A stretch of DNA of 64,000 bases from positions 5,146,001 through 5,210,000 of the forward strand of contig JAOVFP010000006.1 in NCBI GenBank assembly GCA_025738555.1, given 5' to 3'. Position numbers and translations under genes: made by a program. Positions 23,367-35,685 of the stretch are shown one piece after another. The notes below the pieces were generated by a model. That model did not search any database. It saw nothing but the letters and a program-made list of their open reading frames with translations, and had not been told where the DNA came from. Position 1 is the first letter of the stretch. Each line of letters starts with the position of its first letter. The DNA comes from Cyathus striatus (lineage: Eukaryota > Basidiomycota > Agaricomycetes > Agaricales > Nidulariaceae).

Positions 23367-23972
23367 TGTCGAACCAAGGATCGGAACCAGGAACCGATTC
23401 CTCCCACTCAGAAGAATACTGAGAACCAAGACCACTACAAGGCTATGAAACACCAGAAAGCCCATTACCAGAACAGGCATATCTAGGACAACTAGTAACA
23501 GAATTACCCACCAGCCCAGCCACCTTACCACCAGACACACCAGTAGGCTCTACATCGCCTATCTTTGAATCACCAACCTTTGCAGAAGAACCACCCAGCA
23601 CAGTATCAGGATTTTTTCCATTCAGCTTAGAAAGAACCGAACCACTAGACATACAACCCAGGTCACCAGAAGATTTAGTTGTCAACCCCAGACAACCATG
23701 AATGCCATGCTTTACAAACAGATTAGGACGAGCAGTGCTGTTTATTTGCTGAAGAAATAGAACCATGACTACGACAACCAATGGAAAGATGGAAGCCAAA
23801 TTTAAGACCCCATTCCACTTCTCTGGAGACAGATCCCTGTTCCAAAGTTGGATTCAAGAAGTCGAACTTTATATTTTAGGAAACAAAGTCACAGAAGATA
23901 AGATGAAGATACTCCTAGCCCTCTCCTACATGAATGGAGGATCAGCCAGAGCATGGAAAAGCACCACTTTTG
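23367..23972 (+). pseudogene. Ty3/gypsy gag, truncated, three TGA stops
   Basis: One continuous frame from the ATG at 23367 (MSNQGSEPGTDSS) through a Pro/Glu-rich leader to a capsid-like start (FKTPFHFSGDRSLFQSWIQE, then ALSYMNGGSARAWK), a pattern of gypsy Gag proteins. It contains three in-frame stops, all TGA where CGA would be expected. It ends abruptly at the hAT-like element at 23973. No pol follows, since KDZ sequence lies beyond that element. Confidence 0.7.
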
Positions 23973-25888
23973 TAGTAATTTACACTCCCCCAAGAGGTCT
24001 GTACGGATCTGTATGGATCTGCACAGATCCATACAGAATCCGTACAGACCCATACAGACCTGTATAGATACCATACAGAATTTATATAGTGGCTATTATT
24101 ATTATTAGAGGTGAATATTCTATATGGATTCTGTGTGGATTCATGCATTGCTGCCTTGTCACAGGTGTCAAGTGTGACACTACATGAAATCTGTGATACA
24201 CTCAATATATAGTATCATGCTCAATGCATAGTGTCATGCTTAATGTATAGTATCACACTCAATGCATAGTGTCACACTCAACACTTAGTGTCATGCTTAA
24301 TGTATAGTGTCACACTCAACACTTAGTATCACACTTAATGTATAGTTTCATGCTTAATGCATAGTGTCACACTCAATACTTAGTATCACACTTAATGTAT
24401 AGTGTCATGCTTAATGCATAGTGTCATGCTTAATGCAGAGTGTCACACTCAACACTTCATGTCACACTCAATGCTTAGTGTCACACTTAATGCAGAGTGT
24501 CACACTCAATGCTTAGTGTCACTCTCAATGCTTAGTGTCACTCTCAATGCTTAGTGTCACACTCAATGCTTAGTATCACACTCAATGCTTAGTATCATGC
24601 TTAACCCTTTAGTGTTACACTCAACACTTAGTGTCACACTCAACCTTTAGTGTCACACTCAATGCTTAGTGTCACACTCAACCCTTAGTGTCACGCTTAA
24701 CCCTTAGTGTCACGCTCAATGCTTAGTGTCACACTCAACACTTAGTGTCACGCTTAACCCTTAGTGTCACGCTTAACCCTTAGTGTCACGCTTAACCCTT
24801 AGTGTCACGCTTAATGCATAGTGTCACACTCAACGCTTAGTGTCATGCTTAACACTTAGTGTCACACTCAACCCTTAGTGTCACACTCAACCCATAGTGT
24901 CACACTCAACCCTCAGTGTCACACTCAACCCTCAGTGTCACACTCAATGCTTAGTGTCATGCTCAACACTTACTGTCATGCTCAACACTTAGTGTCACAC
25001 TCAATGCTTTGTGTCACACTCAACCCCTAGTGTCACACTCAGCCCTCAGTGTCACACTCAACCCATAGTGTCACACTCAATGCTTAGTGTCACACTCAAT
25101 GCTTAGTGTCACACTCAATGCTTAGTGTCACACTCAACCCTTAGTGTCACGCTTAATGCAGAGTGTCACACTCAATGCTTAGTGTCACACTCAACCCCTA
25201 GTGTCACACTCAACACTTAGTGTCACACTCAACCCTTAGTGTCACGCTTAATGCAGAGTGTCACACTCAATGCTTAGTGTCATGCTCAACACTTAGTGTC
25301 CCGCTTAATGCAGAGTGTAACACTCAATGCTTAGTGTCACACTCAACACATAGTATCATGCTTAACCCATAGTGTCACACTCAACCCTTAGTATCATGCT
25401 TAACACTTAGTGTCACACTCAACCCATAGTGTCACACTCAACACTTAGTATCATGCTTAACCCTTAGTGTCACACTCAATGCATAGTGTCACACTTAACC
25501 CTTAGTATCACACTCAACACTTAATGTCACAATCAATGTATAGTGTCATGCTTAAACCTTAGTGTCACACTTAATGGAGAGTGTCACACTTAGTGCTTAG
25601 TATCACACAATTTTCTATTCTAATCTTCTATAAGGAAATAAGTATAATAAGATTCTGTACAGATTCTGTACGGGATTTGTACAGAATTTTTCAGGTCTGT
25701 AATGCGGAATTCTGCGGAATCCGCATGGAATTTTTGATTCTGTGCGGAATCTGTGCGGAATCTGTACAGACCCAAAAAAACCTCTGCCAAAAAGAAAAAA
25801 ATCTGTGCAGATTCCGCACAGATTCTAAAAATTCCATACAGATTCTGCGCGAATCTGTACAGAACACCTGGCTAAGTGTAAAGAGCTC
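23973..25888 (+). mobile_element. hAT-like element copy 1 with internal 19-bp satellite
   Basis: Left end TAGTAATTTACACTCCC, right end (inward) GAGCTCTTTACACTT; the ends share TTTACACT and, further in, CTGTAC and GATC. Next come subterminal palindromic repeats (TCTGTACGGATC, CATACAGA types; 24000-24080 and 25640-25870), and the core 24190-25610 is a 19-bp tandem array. No transposase. Copies at 30181 (inverted) and 32667 share this organisation. The flanks here do not match (CACTTTTG against CTGTTGAT), and join a gag fragment to a KDZ fragment. Confidence 0.8.
24190..25610. repeat. 19-bp tandem array, about 75 units
   Basis: Unit AGTGTCACACTCAATGCTT with variants AACCCTT, AACACTT, AATGCAT and TCATGCTTAA. 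The variants differ mainly at the four bases after TCAA or TTAA. The same unit fills the hAT-like copies at 30440-31160 (reverse orientation) and 33030-33380. No unique spacers, hence not CRISPR. Confidence 0.9.
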
Positions 25889-28276
25889 CTGTTGATGCAA
25901 ATTTCAAGTTGAGTTGTAAGGATTGTGGTATTCAGGACAGAGAGCTTATGTCTGGCTGGGGCCCATATGTTGAAGAGCAAAGTTATCAAAGTCACCTTAA
26001 ATGTCATGTTCAAAATTCTGAATATGTGTTATTTTAATTATTTCTTGACACTAATCTTATGCATATAGTAGATAAATACTTGTGAATCTCAACATGATGC
26101 TATCTTTCAAGCAGGAATACATTCAGCTCCAGGACATTCTGTAACTGGAACAGCTCTTGTAATATGCTCAAGACATATTTTAATTAGATGAAATGGTGCT
26201 GGTGATTTGCAAAAGAGAGAACAGTATGAAAATGTTAATAATCAAAATCACTTAATTAATATATTTTTAAATAGATATAACAATATTGACTATATTATAC
26301 TCTCAACACTTATTGGTGTCTCTCTTTCCTGGATAGTTATCACTTATGACATTGGATGTCAGTGGTCAAGAAATCTGAGGAAAAGAATTGAAGAGTATCC
26401 TGAATCCATAAGAGTTTCATCTGATATAAAGATTGATGTTGGAGTGCCTTCTTGGCATATAAATGGTCATGGAAGATCTTGTCGAAGCAATTATGCTCTA
26501 GCATACTGGCCTGGTGCTGGTCAAACTTGTGGAGAAGAAGTTGAAACTACTTGGTCTAGTAGCAATCAACTTTGTCCTAGCACATGTGAAATGGGACCAG
26601 CTTCTTGACATGAAGTATTAAATGTCCATTGGAATGCATGGAATACTCAAAAGGTTATTGGGTTGTGTTAGTATAGTCATTCTAAATCTATATTATATTA
26701 CTAAAGTTGTAACTACAGGCACATATCTCCCTAAGAAATATAAGGAAGCAATCACCATGAGTGAAAAACACAGTTCTCTTTGATAAATTTCACAAAACAT
26801 TTAATCCCACTATTACAGCAAAATGGGATTCTCAAATTACAGCATGGAATATGAATCACAACAATATTAATCCATATGAAGAATTAGAATGCAGTAAGTT
26901 GGCTTCTTTTACTAAAACTTAGCTATTATTTTGTAGCAACCAATTTTCAGGATGTTAGACTTGAACTAACTCAAGAAGAAGCTGCATCTACAACTATAAA
27001 AGTAATTTCTAAACATAAAATGACTATGACTAAGTTCTTAATACTTGGACTTGAACTTGAAGAACAACAGTAGATTAGATTCTATAAAGAAGCATATGTT
27101 GCTCATATAATTTTCTAGACATTTAATTAAACTTGAGATTATGAATGTGGAACAGACATTGTTCTCAAAAGATCTAGCTGATATACAAGACAAGCATGTA
27201 GCACTTGCAGCAAAAATTCTTAAATGGCAAGAAGTTCAACTAACATACATGCCAGATATAAAATATCTACTAGAAGTTGAAAAAGAATTGAGTAAAATTG
27301 AAATGGTTTCATTATATCTCCCTTCAGGACTTCCATATAAGTTGCAAAATACTTTATCAATTAAAAAAATTGCAGCAGCAGAACTGAGACTTCGGCTGGC
27401 TCAGGCTGAAGATGCACTGGCAAACATTCAGCATCACCTTCAAATAATTCCAATGCATCTGGTACAGGAAATAAGCCAAATACATGCATGAGAAATAAGA
27501 TTAATGCATATAAAGATAAATCAAACATTTATGCTGACTGCTACCAAAGGGCACAAATTCAAGTACTAGATCCAAATGGGAGCTGGCAGGCACATTTACT
27601 GGAGCTTAAATATGAACATATATCAGGACCTGAAAAAGATCCAGATGATACATCAAGTAGTGGGTGATTTGAAATGTCCTGGATTTGGTTGATGAATCAA
27701 ACTTCTTCCAATAAACATGCAAATGATAATGATAATGGTGAATATCTGAAAATTGAGTGGGCAAAGGCATGTGCACAAAGAGACAGATGGCATGAGGAAG
27801 TACTTATACTTAGAGAGGAGATGTAATGAACCATTGTATACTTTCAGTGGAAGGGACAATAGTGGAGAAGCATTGCAGATATCAGAGAGTACAGAAATGA
27901 TGTAGGACTGGATATTAAACAGGGGATCATGGCATATGCTATGAAACAAGCATCAATTTGTGAAAGGCTGGTATATAAGTGTGCAAAATGTTGGCTGCCT
28001 ATATTACAAAGAGATAATTATACTCCAGAATGAACTGATAGATATCTTTCACCAATTGACTCAATGTCAGTAAGTGATGAAGAAGAGGACAGTGAAGAGA
28101 ATGAAGATGCTTGGAAAGATGTGGAAGATGAAGATATAGGTATTGATCTGGACCAATCTGATGTGCCTTCAGATACTTCATCAGTTGCAGAGAGTTTTGG
28201 AGAAGAGTTTATTGAACAAAGTGATGATGATTGGCAGTTTCATGAAAAAGATGAAACAGACAATTATTTAGATTAG
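25889..28276 (+). pseudogene. KDZ-type transposase remnant
   Basis: Fragments in changing frames follow the order of Kyakuja-Dileera-Zisupton transposases: DANFKL near 25897, YDIGCQW near 26347, the GEEVETTWSSSN block near 26530, then a coiled-coil middle (27141-27491), EWAKACAQRDRWHEEV (about 27750) and an acidic tail (28064-28276). The first three blocks would carry the DDE residues. The N-terminal part is missing because the hAT-like element borders it at 25888. Many stops and frame changes make it inactive. The 133-, 116- and 70-residue frames are pieces of it. Confidence 0.75.
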
Positions 28277-28429
28277 TACAAATGTAAAAGTAGGTACCTT
28301 TTTACATTAATATGAATACACTACTAACTAACATTTGGCAAGAGTAGATCTGTATAAATATACACATTTATTTGTTTTAATATTAATAACAATTACATTT
28401 GATTTGTACATTCTATACTTTGAGTACTA

Positions 28430-28685
28430 TTCACAGCTAAGTAAAATATACAATCTGTCTAACCTGTCTAATCACATATGATCTCATTACAATATACTAT
28501 AAAATAAGTCAATAATCACATATGATCACCATAATACAACACAGTAACATTCACATCAAAATAATCAAAGATCACAAATGATCATCACATTATAATGTAG
28601 TAATATTAACATCAAAATAAACAATGATCACATATGATCACCACACTACAATATAGTAAAATTCACTTGAAAATAGCCAATGATC
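28430..28685. repeat. Minisatellite, unit about 57-65 bp (left part)
   Basis: Repeats of AATGATCACATATGATCACC followed by ACATTACAATATAGTAA and TTCACTTCAAAATA. The array resumes at 29745-30180 and again at 31441, being split by a solo LTR and by hAT-like copy 2. Confidence 0.8.
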
Positions 28686-29744
28686 TAAAGTACCTAGTTT
28701 AGCACAACATAGTATAAATTAAAATATATGTAATTTCACTCACACCACGTACACTCACTAAGAAGGTGCTCAGTGGGTAAGACTTGGATGCAAAATGCTT
28801 CCAGGCAAAGTAAAGTAAAAGGGGAGGTGTCAAAGACTGATGTTCATGAAGGGAAATGGCTTAGCGAACACTTTGATGCGCGTTCCTCAATCTCAGACTT
28901 AGCACGGGCTTATGACTTCTCACTTCACGTTGCACTTAGAATCTCAAAGCTCACACAAATACTAAAGCACAATGCTAGATGGTATTTCTCGGGGCACAGG
29001 AGACTGCCCTAATCCTACTTAACTCTACCTATTAAATATCCTACAAAACTACGGCTAGAGGAACTATATAGTTAATACAAAAGCAGTAATTGCACATTAG
29101 CTAAGCTGTAAAGTAGACATTGTAGACTAACTACGAGAGTCTGGGATGGACCAGAGTAAATCACAGTTTGACATGCATATGAGTGCCAAGAACACGTCCA
29201 TATGGGAAGATAACAAAGTACAATAGAACCTGTTTGCAGGTGAGGCGCTCCATACAAAAGTATGATGCCGAGCGCTTTGATGCATGGAAATGGGAAATGC
29301 TGAATCAGCCTGCCAGGAATGCCAGGTCTCAGACCTAGCCAGGCACCTATGACATGCTGATACACAGCACTGGTACAGCATGGTTAGATAGTGGCGCTTG
29401 CCGGGAGTCTCATCCTCATGCCTTTTCCTATGATGCAATAACATGCTTCAATAACCTATTATTAGAATAGACGTGCACTTAGCTCAATCTCTGGCCTTAC
29501 TGGTAACTATTTCCCACTGATGCCAAGAATAAACTCTGACCTTGATGTCTCTATTCTTAGATGCTTGCCTACTTAGGCTAGAAATGTCCCTTATTTAGTG
29601 CGAATCGTTCCCACACTAGCTAACGGTCCGGGACCTCTACCTTAGCTACTAATTACAACCCATATATATTATACTGTTTGTAAGTAGCGTTTAGAATGTA
29701 GAAATAATTGTTTTATAGTAGGTAGAAGTATGCTAGGCATATTA
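28686..29744 (-). mobile_element. Solo LTR, 1059 bp, inside the minisatellite
   Basis: Reverse complement of the LTR at 33382-34450 over its full length. In its own orientation it starts TAATATGCCTAGCATAC and ends AGGTACTTTA. The tetramer GATC abuts both ends (28682-28685 and 29745-29748), in line with a 4-5-bp integration duplication. It keeps clearly more CpG than its surroundings, so it inserted later than the minisatellite decayed. Open frames inside are not genes. Confidence 0.8.
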
Positions 29745-30180
29745 GATCACATATAATCACCACATTGCAATAGACCTACATTAGTAATATTCAATTCAAA
29801 ATAAGTTAATGATTGCATATGATCACCACATTACAGTATAGTAATTTTTCACTTCAAAATAACCAATGATCACTTATGATCACCATATTACAATGGACCT
29901 ATAGTAATAATATTGAATTCAAAATAAGTCAATGATCACATATGATCACCACATTACAATATAGTAATATTCACTTCAAAATAGTCAATAATCACATATG
30001 ATCACCATGTTACAATAGACCTACAGTAATAAGATTCACTTCAAAATAACCAATGATCACATATGATCACCATATTACAAAGGACCTACAGTAATAATAT
30101 TGAATTCAAAATAAGTAAATGATCACATATGATCACCACATTATAATATAGTAATGTTCACTTCAAAATAGTCAATGATC
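29745..30180. repeat. Minisatellite, unit about 57-65 bp (right part)
   Basis: Continuation of 28430-28685. Some units carry an extra AGACCTACAGTAATA segment, giving two unit lengths. Confidence 0.8.
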
Positions 30181-31440
30181 GAGCTCTTTACACTTAGCCA
30201 GGTGTTCTGTACAGATCTGCATGGAATCTGTACGGAATTTTCGGAATCTGTGTGGAATCTGCACAGATTTTTTTCTTTTTGGCAGAGGTTTTTTTGGGTC
30301 TGTACAGATTCTGCACAGATTCCACACAGAATCAAAAATTCCATGTGGATTCCGCAGAATTCTGCATTACAGACCTGAAAAATTCTGTACAGAATCTTAT
30401 TATACTTATTTCCTTATGGAAAATTAGAATAGAAAATTGTGTGATACTAAGGACTAAGTGTGACACTATACATGGATTGTGATACTAAGTGTTGACTGTG
30501 ATACTAAGTGTTGACTGTGATACTAAGGGTTAAGCATGACACTAAGTGTTGACTGTGACACTCTGCATTAAGTGTGACACTAAGGGTTGAGCATGATACT
30601 AAGGGTTGAGTGTGACACTAAGGGTTAAGCATGATACTAAGTGTTGAGTGTGACACTTTGCAGTAAGCGTGACACTAAGGGTTAAGTGTGATACTAAGGG
30701 TTGAGCATGACACTAAGTGTTGAGTGTGACACTATGAGTTGAGTGTGACACTGAGGGTTGAGTGTGACACTCTGCATTAAGCGTGACACTAAGAATTGAG
30801 TGTGACACTAAGGGTTGAGTGTGATACTATGTGTTGAGTGTGACACTAAGCATTGAGTGTGATACTATGTGTTGAGTGTGACACTCTGCATTAAGTGTGA
30901 CACTAAGTGTTGAGTGTGACACTAAGGGTTATGTGTGATACTAAGTGTTGAGTGTGACACTCTGCATTAAGCATGATACTATGCATTGAGTGTCACACTA
31001 TGCATTAAGCATGACACTATGCATTAAGCATGAAACTATACATTAAGTGTGATACTAAGTGTTGAGTGTGACACTATACATTAAGCATGACACCATGCAT
31101 TGAGTGTGATACTATACATTAAGCATGACACTATGCATTGAGCATGATACTATATATTGAGTGTATCACGGATTTCATGTAGTGTCACACTTGACACCTG
31201 TGACAAGGCAGCAATGCATGAATCCACACAGAATCCATATAGAATAATCACCTCTAATATTAATAATAGCCACTATATAAATTCTGTATGGTATCTATAC
31301 AGGTCTGTACAGATCTGTACGGATCTGCACGGAATCTGCATGGGTCCATACAGAATTTTTGAATTCCATGCGGATTCCGTACGGATCTGTGCGGATCTGT
31401 ACAGATCCGTACAGACCTCTTGGGGGAGTGTAAATTACTG
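30181..31440 (-). mobile_element. hAT-like element copy 2, 1260 bp, 8-bp duplication
   Basis: Inverted relative to copy 1. It starts GAGCTCTTTACACTTAGCC at 30181 and ends GAGTGTAAATTACTG at 31440. The octamer CAATGATC lies at 30173-30180 and again at 31441-31448, and belongs to the minisatellite unit, so the empty site is known. The 19-bp array (30440-31160) has about half the units of copy 1. Subterminal palindromes lie at 30200-30400 and 31270-31420. No transposase. Confidence 0.9.
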
Positions 31441-32666
31441 CAATGATCACATATGATCATCATTAGATCTAGTATTAATAGGTGAATAAGCACTGAAAAT
31501 GCAAAATGCACAAGGTGATCATTGTTAATGATCATGGTGATCATAGAACACTTCATTTTTATGATCACTATGGCTAACACCACTCATTATATATGAAACC
31601 ATATCTAATTGACAGAGGGTTATTTAGCTTGTATGACAAACAAGTTAACATGTTGTACCATGACTACATTGACAGCCCAAGCTGTTAACACAAAGCATAT
31701 ATTTTCCAACAAGTTGGATTGTACTGAAAACAAATTAGATAGACATGTGGAGGATATAAATTCCATTGTTCTTTGTATAGCTCCAATAATTTGAAGGGTT
31801 CCTAAAATGAAATCCACCATGACAAATAATAATAGAATGCATTGCTCAGTATATTGCAGTCCCCTATGAAATCAGGTGGACTCCAGGTAGAGTCCTGAAG
31901 TCTACCTGGACTACATGTGATTTTCAGACAGACTCTACCTGGACTCTACCTGTACTTTTCATTAGCTTCATGCTAATATGATACATGTTCATTACCTGAA
32001 CTCTACCTGGCCTCTAAGTAATATGGGCAGTCTTAGGAAGATATTAATACATATTAAATGGTATAATTTGAAAGTAAGGTACATGTTGTTTGCATTAGGC
32101 TGAAATCCAGTTTAGATAGTGCAACCATATATCATCATTGTATTGCAAATTGTAAAACATACATAAGATAGTCAAGACATAATATACACACTTCATGCAT
32201 TATATAAAGTTATCTCTCTATACAACTAACAGCACCTTCTTGCACAATATAATTGCAATAGTACTGTAACTGAACATAACAAGCATATACTTCATAAGAG
32301 CAAGAAGGGCAAGAGAGTAGCAAGAGGACAAACAGGTAGAGTGAGAAGAAGTGCAAGAGGACAGGTGCAAGGGTGAGAGAGGGTGAGAGGATGAGAGAGC
32401 AGGAAGATGAGCAAGGGGATCAGAGAGAGCAAGAGTTGAATAAGCTGGAGTGTTGGTATGAGAATGGGAGAGGGGACAAGTGAGAGGACAGGCACAAGGG
32501 TGAGAGTCACAGAGGGAGGGAACAGGGAGCAAGTGAGGAGATGAGTGTAAGTGCAAGGGGTGAGAGAGTAAGGAGCAAGAATATGAGGGAGAGCATAAGT
32601 CCAGTGGGGGGAATGGAAGGACTTGCACAGTCACCCTGCTCAATGAAACACAAGATACCCATATTC
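31441..32666. repeat. Minisatellite end, palindromic patch, purine-rich tract
   Basis: 31441-31570: remaining TGATCA-rich minisatellite. 31870-32010: repeats of CTCTACCTGGACTC and its complement, recalling the subterminal palindromes of the hAT-like family but with a different word. 32290-32600: purine-rich low-complexity DNA (GAGAGAGGGTGAGAGG type); frames on its minus strand are not genes. Confidence 0.5.
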
Positions 32667-33381
32667 CAGTAATTTACACTCCCCCAAGAGGTCTGTACAG
32701 ATCTGTATGGATCTGTGTGGATTCTGTGTGGATCCATACAGACCCATACAGATCTGTATAGATACCATACAGAATTTATATGGTGGCTATTATAGTTATT
32801 AGAGGTGATTATTCTATACAGATTCCATACATATTCTGCATGGATTCTGTGTGGATTTATGCAGAATCTGTAAGATCTATTTAATACCTTAATTTTCCTG
32901 TTTTAAATAACAATGAATACTATTAAAACTGTTAATTCATAATCTCATCTCATTTCTACCATCATCTTGTCTCCATTTCTGCCTTGTTACAGGTGTCAAG
33001 TGTAACCCTAGGTGGAAAGTGTGACACTACATGAAATATGTGATACACTCAATATATTGTATCTTGCTCAATGCATAGTGTCATGCTTAATGTATAGTAT
33101 CACACTCAGCACTTAGTGTCATACTTAATGCATAGTGTCACACTCAATGCAGAGTGTCACACTCAATGCTTAGTGTTACACTCAATATTTCATGTCATGC
33201 TTAATGCTAAGTGTCACACTCAACACTTCGTGTCACGCTTAATGCTTAGTGTCACACTCAATGCTTAGTGTCACACTCATTGCATAGTGTCATGCTTAAT
33301 GCATAGTGTCATGATTAATGCTTAGTATCACACTCAATGCATAGTGTCACTCTTAATGCATAGTGTCACAATTAATGCTTA
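32667..33381 (+). mobile_element. hAT-like element copy 3, truncated by an LTR
   Basis: Begins CAGTAATTTACACTCCC at 32667, followed by the same subterminal palindromes and a short 19-bp array (33030-33380). The array is cut at 33381, exactly where the gypsy 5' LTR begins. The other half of the element is not found downstream. Confidence 0.75.
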
Positions 33382-34450
33382 TAATACACCTAGTGTACTT
33401 CTACCCACTGTAAAAACATTATTTCTACATTCTACACACTACTTACAAATGGTACAATATATCTGGGTTGTAATTAGTAGCTAAGGTAGAGGTCCCAGAC
33501 AGTTAGCTAGTGTGGGAATGATTCGTGCTAATAAGGGACATAACTAGTCTAAGTAGAAAAGCATCTAAGAATAGACACACCAAGGTCAGAGCTTATTCTT
33601 GACATCAGTGGGAAATAATTACCAGTAGGGCCAGAGATCGAGCTAAGTGCATGTCTATTCTAATAATAGGATATCAAAGCTATGTTATTGTGTCATAGGA
33701 AAAGGCATGAGCACTAGACCCACAGCAGTTGCTGCTATCTAATCACACTGTACCAGCACTGTGCATCAGCACGCCATAGGCGCCTAGCCTGATCTGAGAC
33801 CTGCCATTCCCGGCAGGCTTATTCAGCGGTTCCCATTCCACATGTCAAAGCGTGTGGCATCACGCCTCTGTATGGAGCACCCTTCCTGCAGGACGAGTTA
33901 TTGTCCTTCGTTATTGTCCCATGTGAATGCATTCTTGGCGCTTGTATGTTTGTATATCAGTGATTTACTCTGGTCCATCCCAGATGCCTGTATCCAGTCT
34001 AAAAAGTCTAATTTACAGCTTAGCTAATGTGCAATTACTGCTTTTGTATTAACTATATAGTTTCTCTTAGCTGTGTTCTGTAAGATATATAATAGGTTGC
34101 TTTGTGTAGTAGAAAGGGAGTCTCCTGTGCCCTGAGAAATACCATCTAGCGTTGTGCTTTAGTATTTGTGTGAGCTTTGAGATTCTAAGTGCAACGCGAA
34201 GTGAGAAGTCATAAGTCCGTGCTAAGTCCAAGATTAAGGAACACGCATCAAAACATGCATCAAAGTGTTCGCTAAGCTGTTTCCCTTCGTGAACATTGGT
34301 CTTTGACACCTCCCCTTTTACTTTACTTTGCCTGGAAGCATTTTGCATCCGAGTCTTACCCACTGAGCACCTTCTTAGTGAGTGTACATGGTGTGAGTGA
34401 AATTACATATATTTTAATTTATACTACATTGCACTAAACTAGGTACTTTA
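33382..34450 (+). mobile_element. 5' LTR of the Ty3/gypsy element, 1069 bp
   Basis: Colinear with the solo LTR at 28686-29744 (reverse complement). Starts TAATACACCTAGTG and ends AGGTACTTTA. Immediately inside, TGGAGCCCACCACGAGG at 34453 looks like a primer-binding site, followed by gag. The ends are TAAT...TTTA rather than the usual TG...CA. Short open frames within it are not genes. Confidence 0.75.
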
Positions 34451-34452
34451 TC

Positions 34453-34470
34453 TGGAGCCCACCACGAGGG
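34453..34470 (+). promoter_or_regulatory. Putative tRNA primer-binding site
   Basis: TGGAGCCCACCACGAGGG starts 2 bp after the LTR end. TGG at the border complements the CCA end of a tRNA. The tRNA used was not identified. Confidence 0.5.
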
Positions 34471-34681
34471 GGTAAACTGGATACAAGCGCTAACATTGCA
34501 GAGTAGTGTGAATTGAATAAGTAATAATGCACTTGCCATTCTGCCAAAATCTAAAAAGAGCAGCAAAAGTGTGGTAGAGGCTGAACCCAAACCCAGCAAA
34601 GCTGTAGTGCATCACTGAGCAGCAGATCAACAAGCAAGTTCAGGGTCCAGTAGCACTCAGAATCAGAAAACTGATCGCAAA

Positions 34682-35588
34682 ATGCAAGCAGAACATAGAG
34701 CACAGCAAGCATTAGAGAAAGAGCTAGCAAGAGATAAATTGAGAGCAGAGCAGAGCAAAGCAGTGAAAAGAGAGAGCACAGAGCTAGAGCCAGAGTTTAC
34801 ACCATTCCCAGAGCTAGAGCTTAGTACAGAGCAGAGACGATCAGAGACAGCACTATTGTCCCCAGAGAGACTATTGTTCCCGTTTGTGTCAAGGCCATCA
34901 GTAAGTGAGCCTCGTGAGACAAGACTTCTTGAGACACCGTCTGATTCATCAACGGACCCAGATATTGGATCCATATTGATTCCCAGAGCTTTTGAAGATG
35001 CTGAGCATGAGTACACTAACGGACCTAGTGGAGAATTAGCAGACCTTTCAGCATCCTTTAGGCAGTTCACCTTTGGGAGTCCTAAACATAGTGCTGCGCA
35101 TACACGCCCGTCATCACCAGACATTGATCCGAACCCCCCATCATCAGTAACATCGAGTTCCTGTTCTCCATCACCTAAACCGTTAGAAAGCATGGCACCT
35201 GACTTGGACCCATATGGCAAAAATGCGCTTCTGGCTAGATTCTCTAGAAGGGCTCTTTAAGCATCATAAAATAACTGATGATAAGATGAAAGTGGACTTC
35301 ACAGTGAATACAATCACAAATTCACTGAGAAGGAAACAAGTCAAGAGCTTCCCAGAGAGGAAAGGAGAAGATAGAACGTGGGATAAGTTTAAGAAGTGGA
35401 TGTTACGGGAATACGATCCAGAGAATGAGATGGGTTTGCAAGAGAAGCTAAAGAGATTGATGGATGAGCAGCATGAGAATCGGGGAATTAGAGTAACGCA
35501 GAAGACAGTGTGGAAAGAGTTCCGTCGCAATTTCAAAGCAGAAGCTGAAGAAATTGCACAACAGATATCAAACACTGAGCAAGTGTAG
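34682..35588 (+). pseudogene. Ty3/gypsy Gag
   Basis: An acidic, Ser/Pro-rich N-terminal frame (34682-35260) shifts into a capsid-like frame (35214-35588) holding GLFKHHKITDDKMKVDF and ENEMGLQEKLKRLMDEQ. The change of frame near 35215-35250 and a TAG at 35586 break the reading. No zinc knuckle seen. It directly precedes the protease frame. Likely a dead Gag capsid protein. Confidence 0.65.
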
Positions 35589-35685
35589 TTCGTTATATAG
35601 TCGTTGCATAAAGATCTGAGGGAAATGGTGAGGCATCAGCTAGATATGGCCAATTCACTAAAGACACCTACCCCAGGGACAGAGA

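Noticed and set aside
24190..25610. CRISPR-like repetitive array
   Set aside because: Units are contiguous 19-bp repeats with no unique spacers, in a eukaryotic transposon context.
32218..32643. 141-residue Leu/Ser-rich frame
   Set aside because: Read from the purine-rich low-complexity tract; no domain and shadow frames of similar length overlap it.
34663..35220. 185-residue minus-strand frame
   Set aside because: Complement of the Ser/Glu-rich Gag frame; no independent support.
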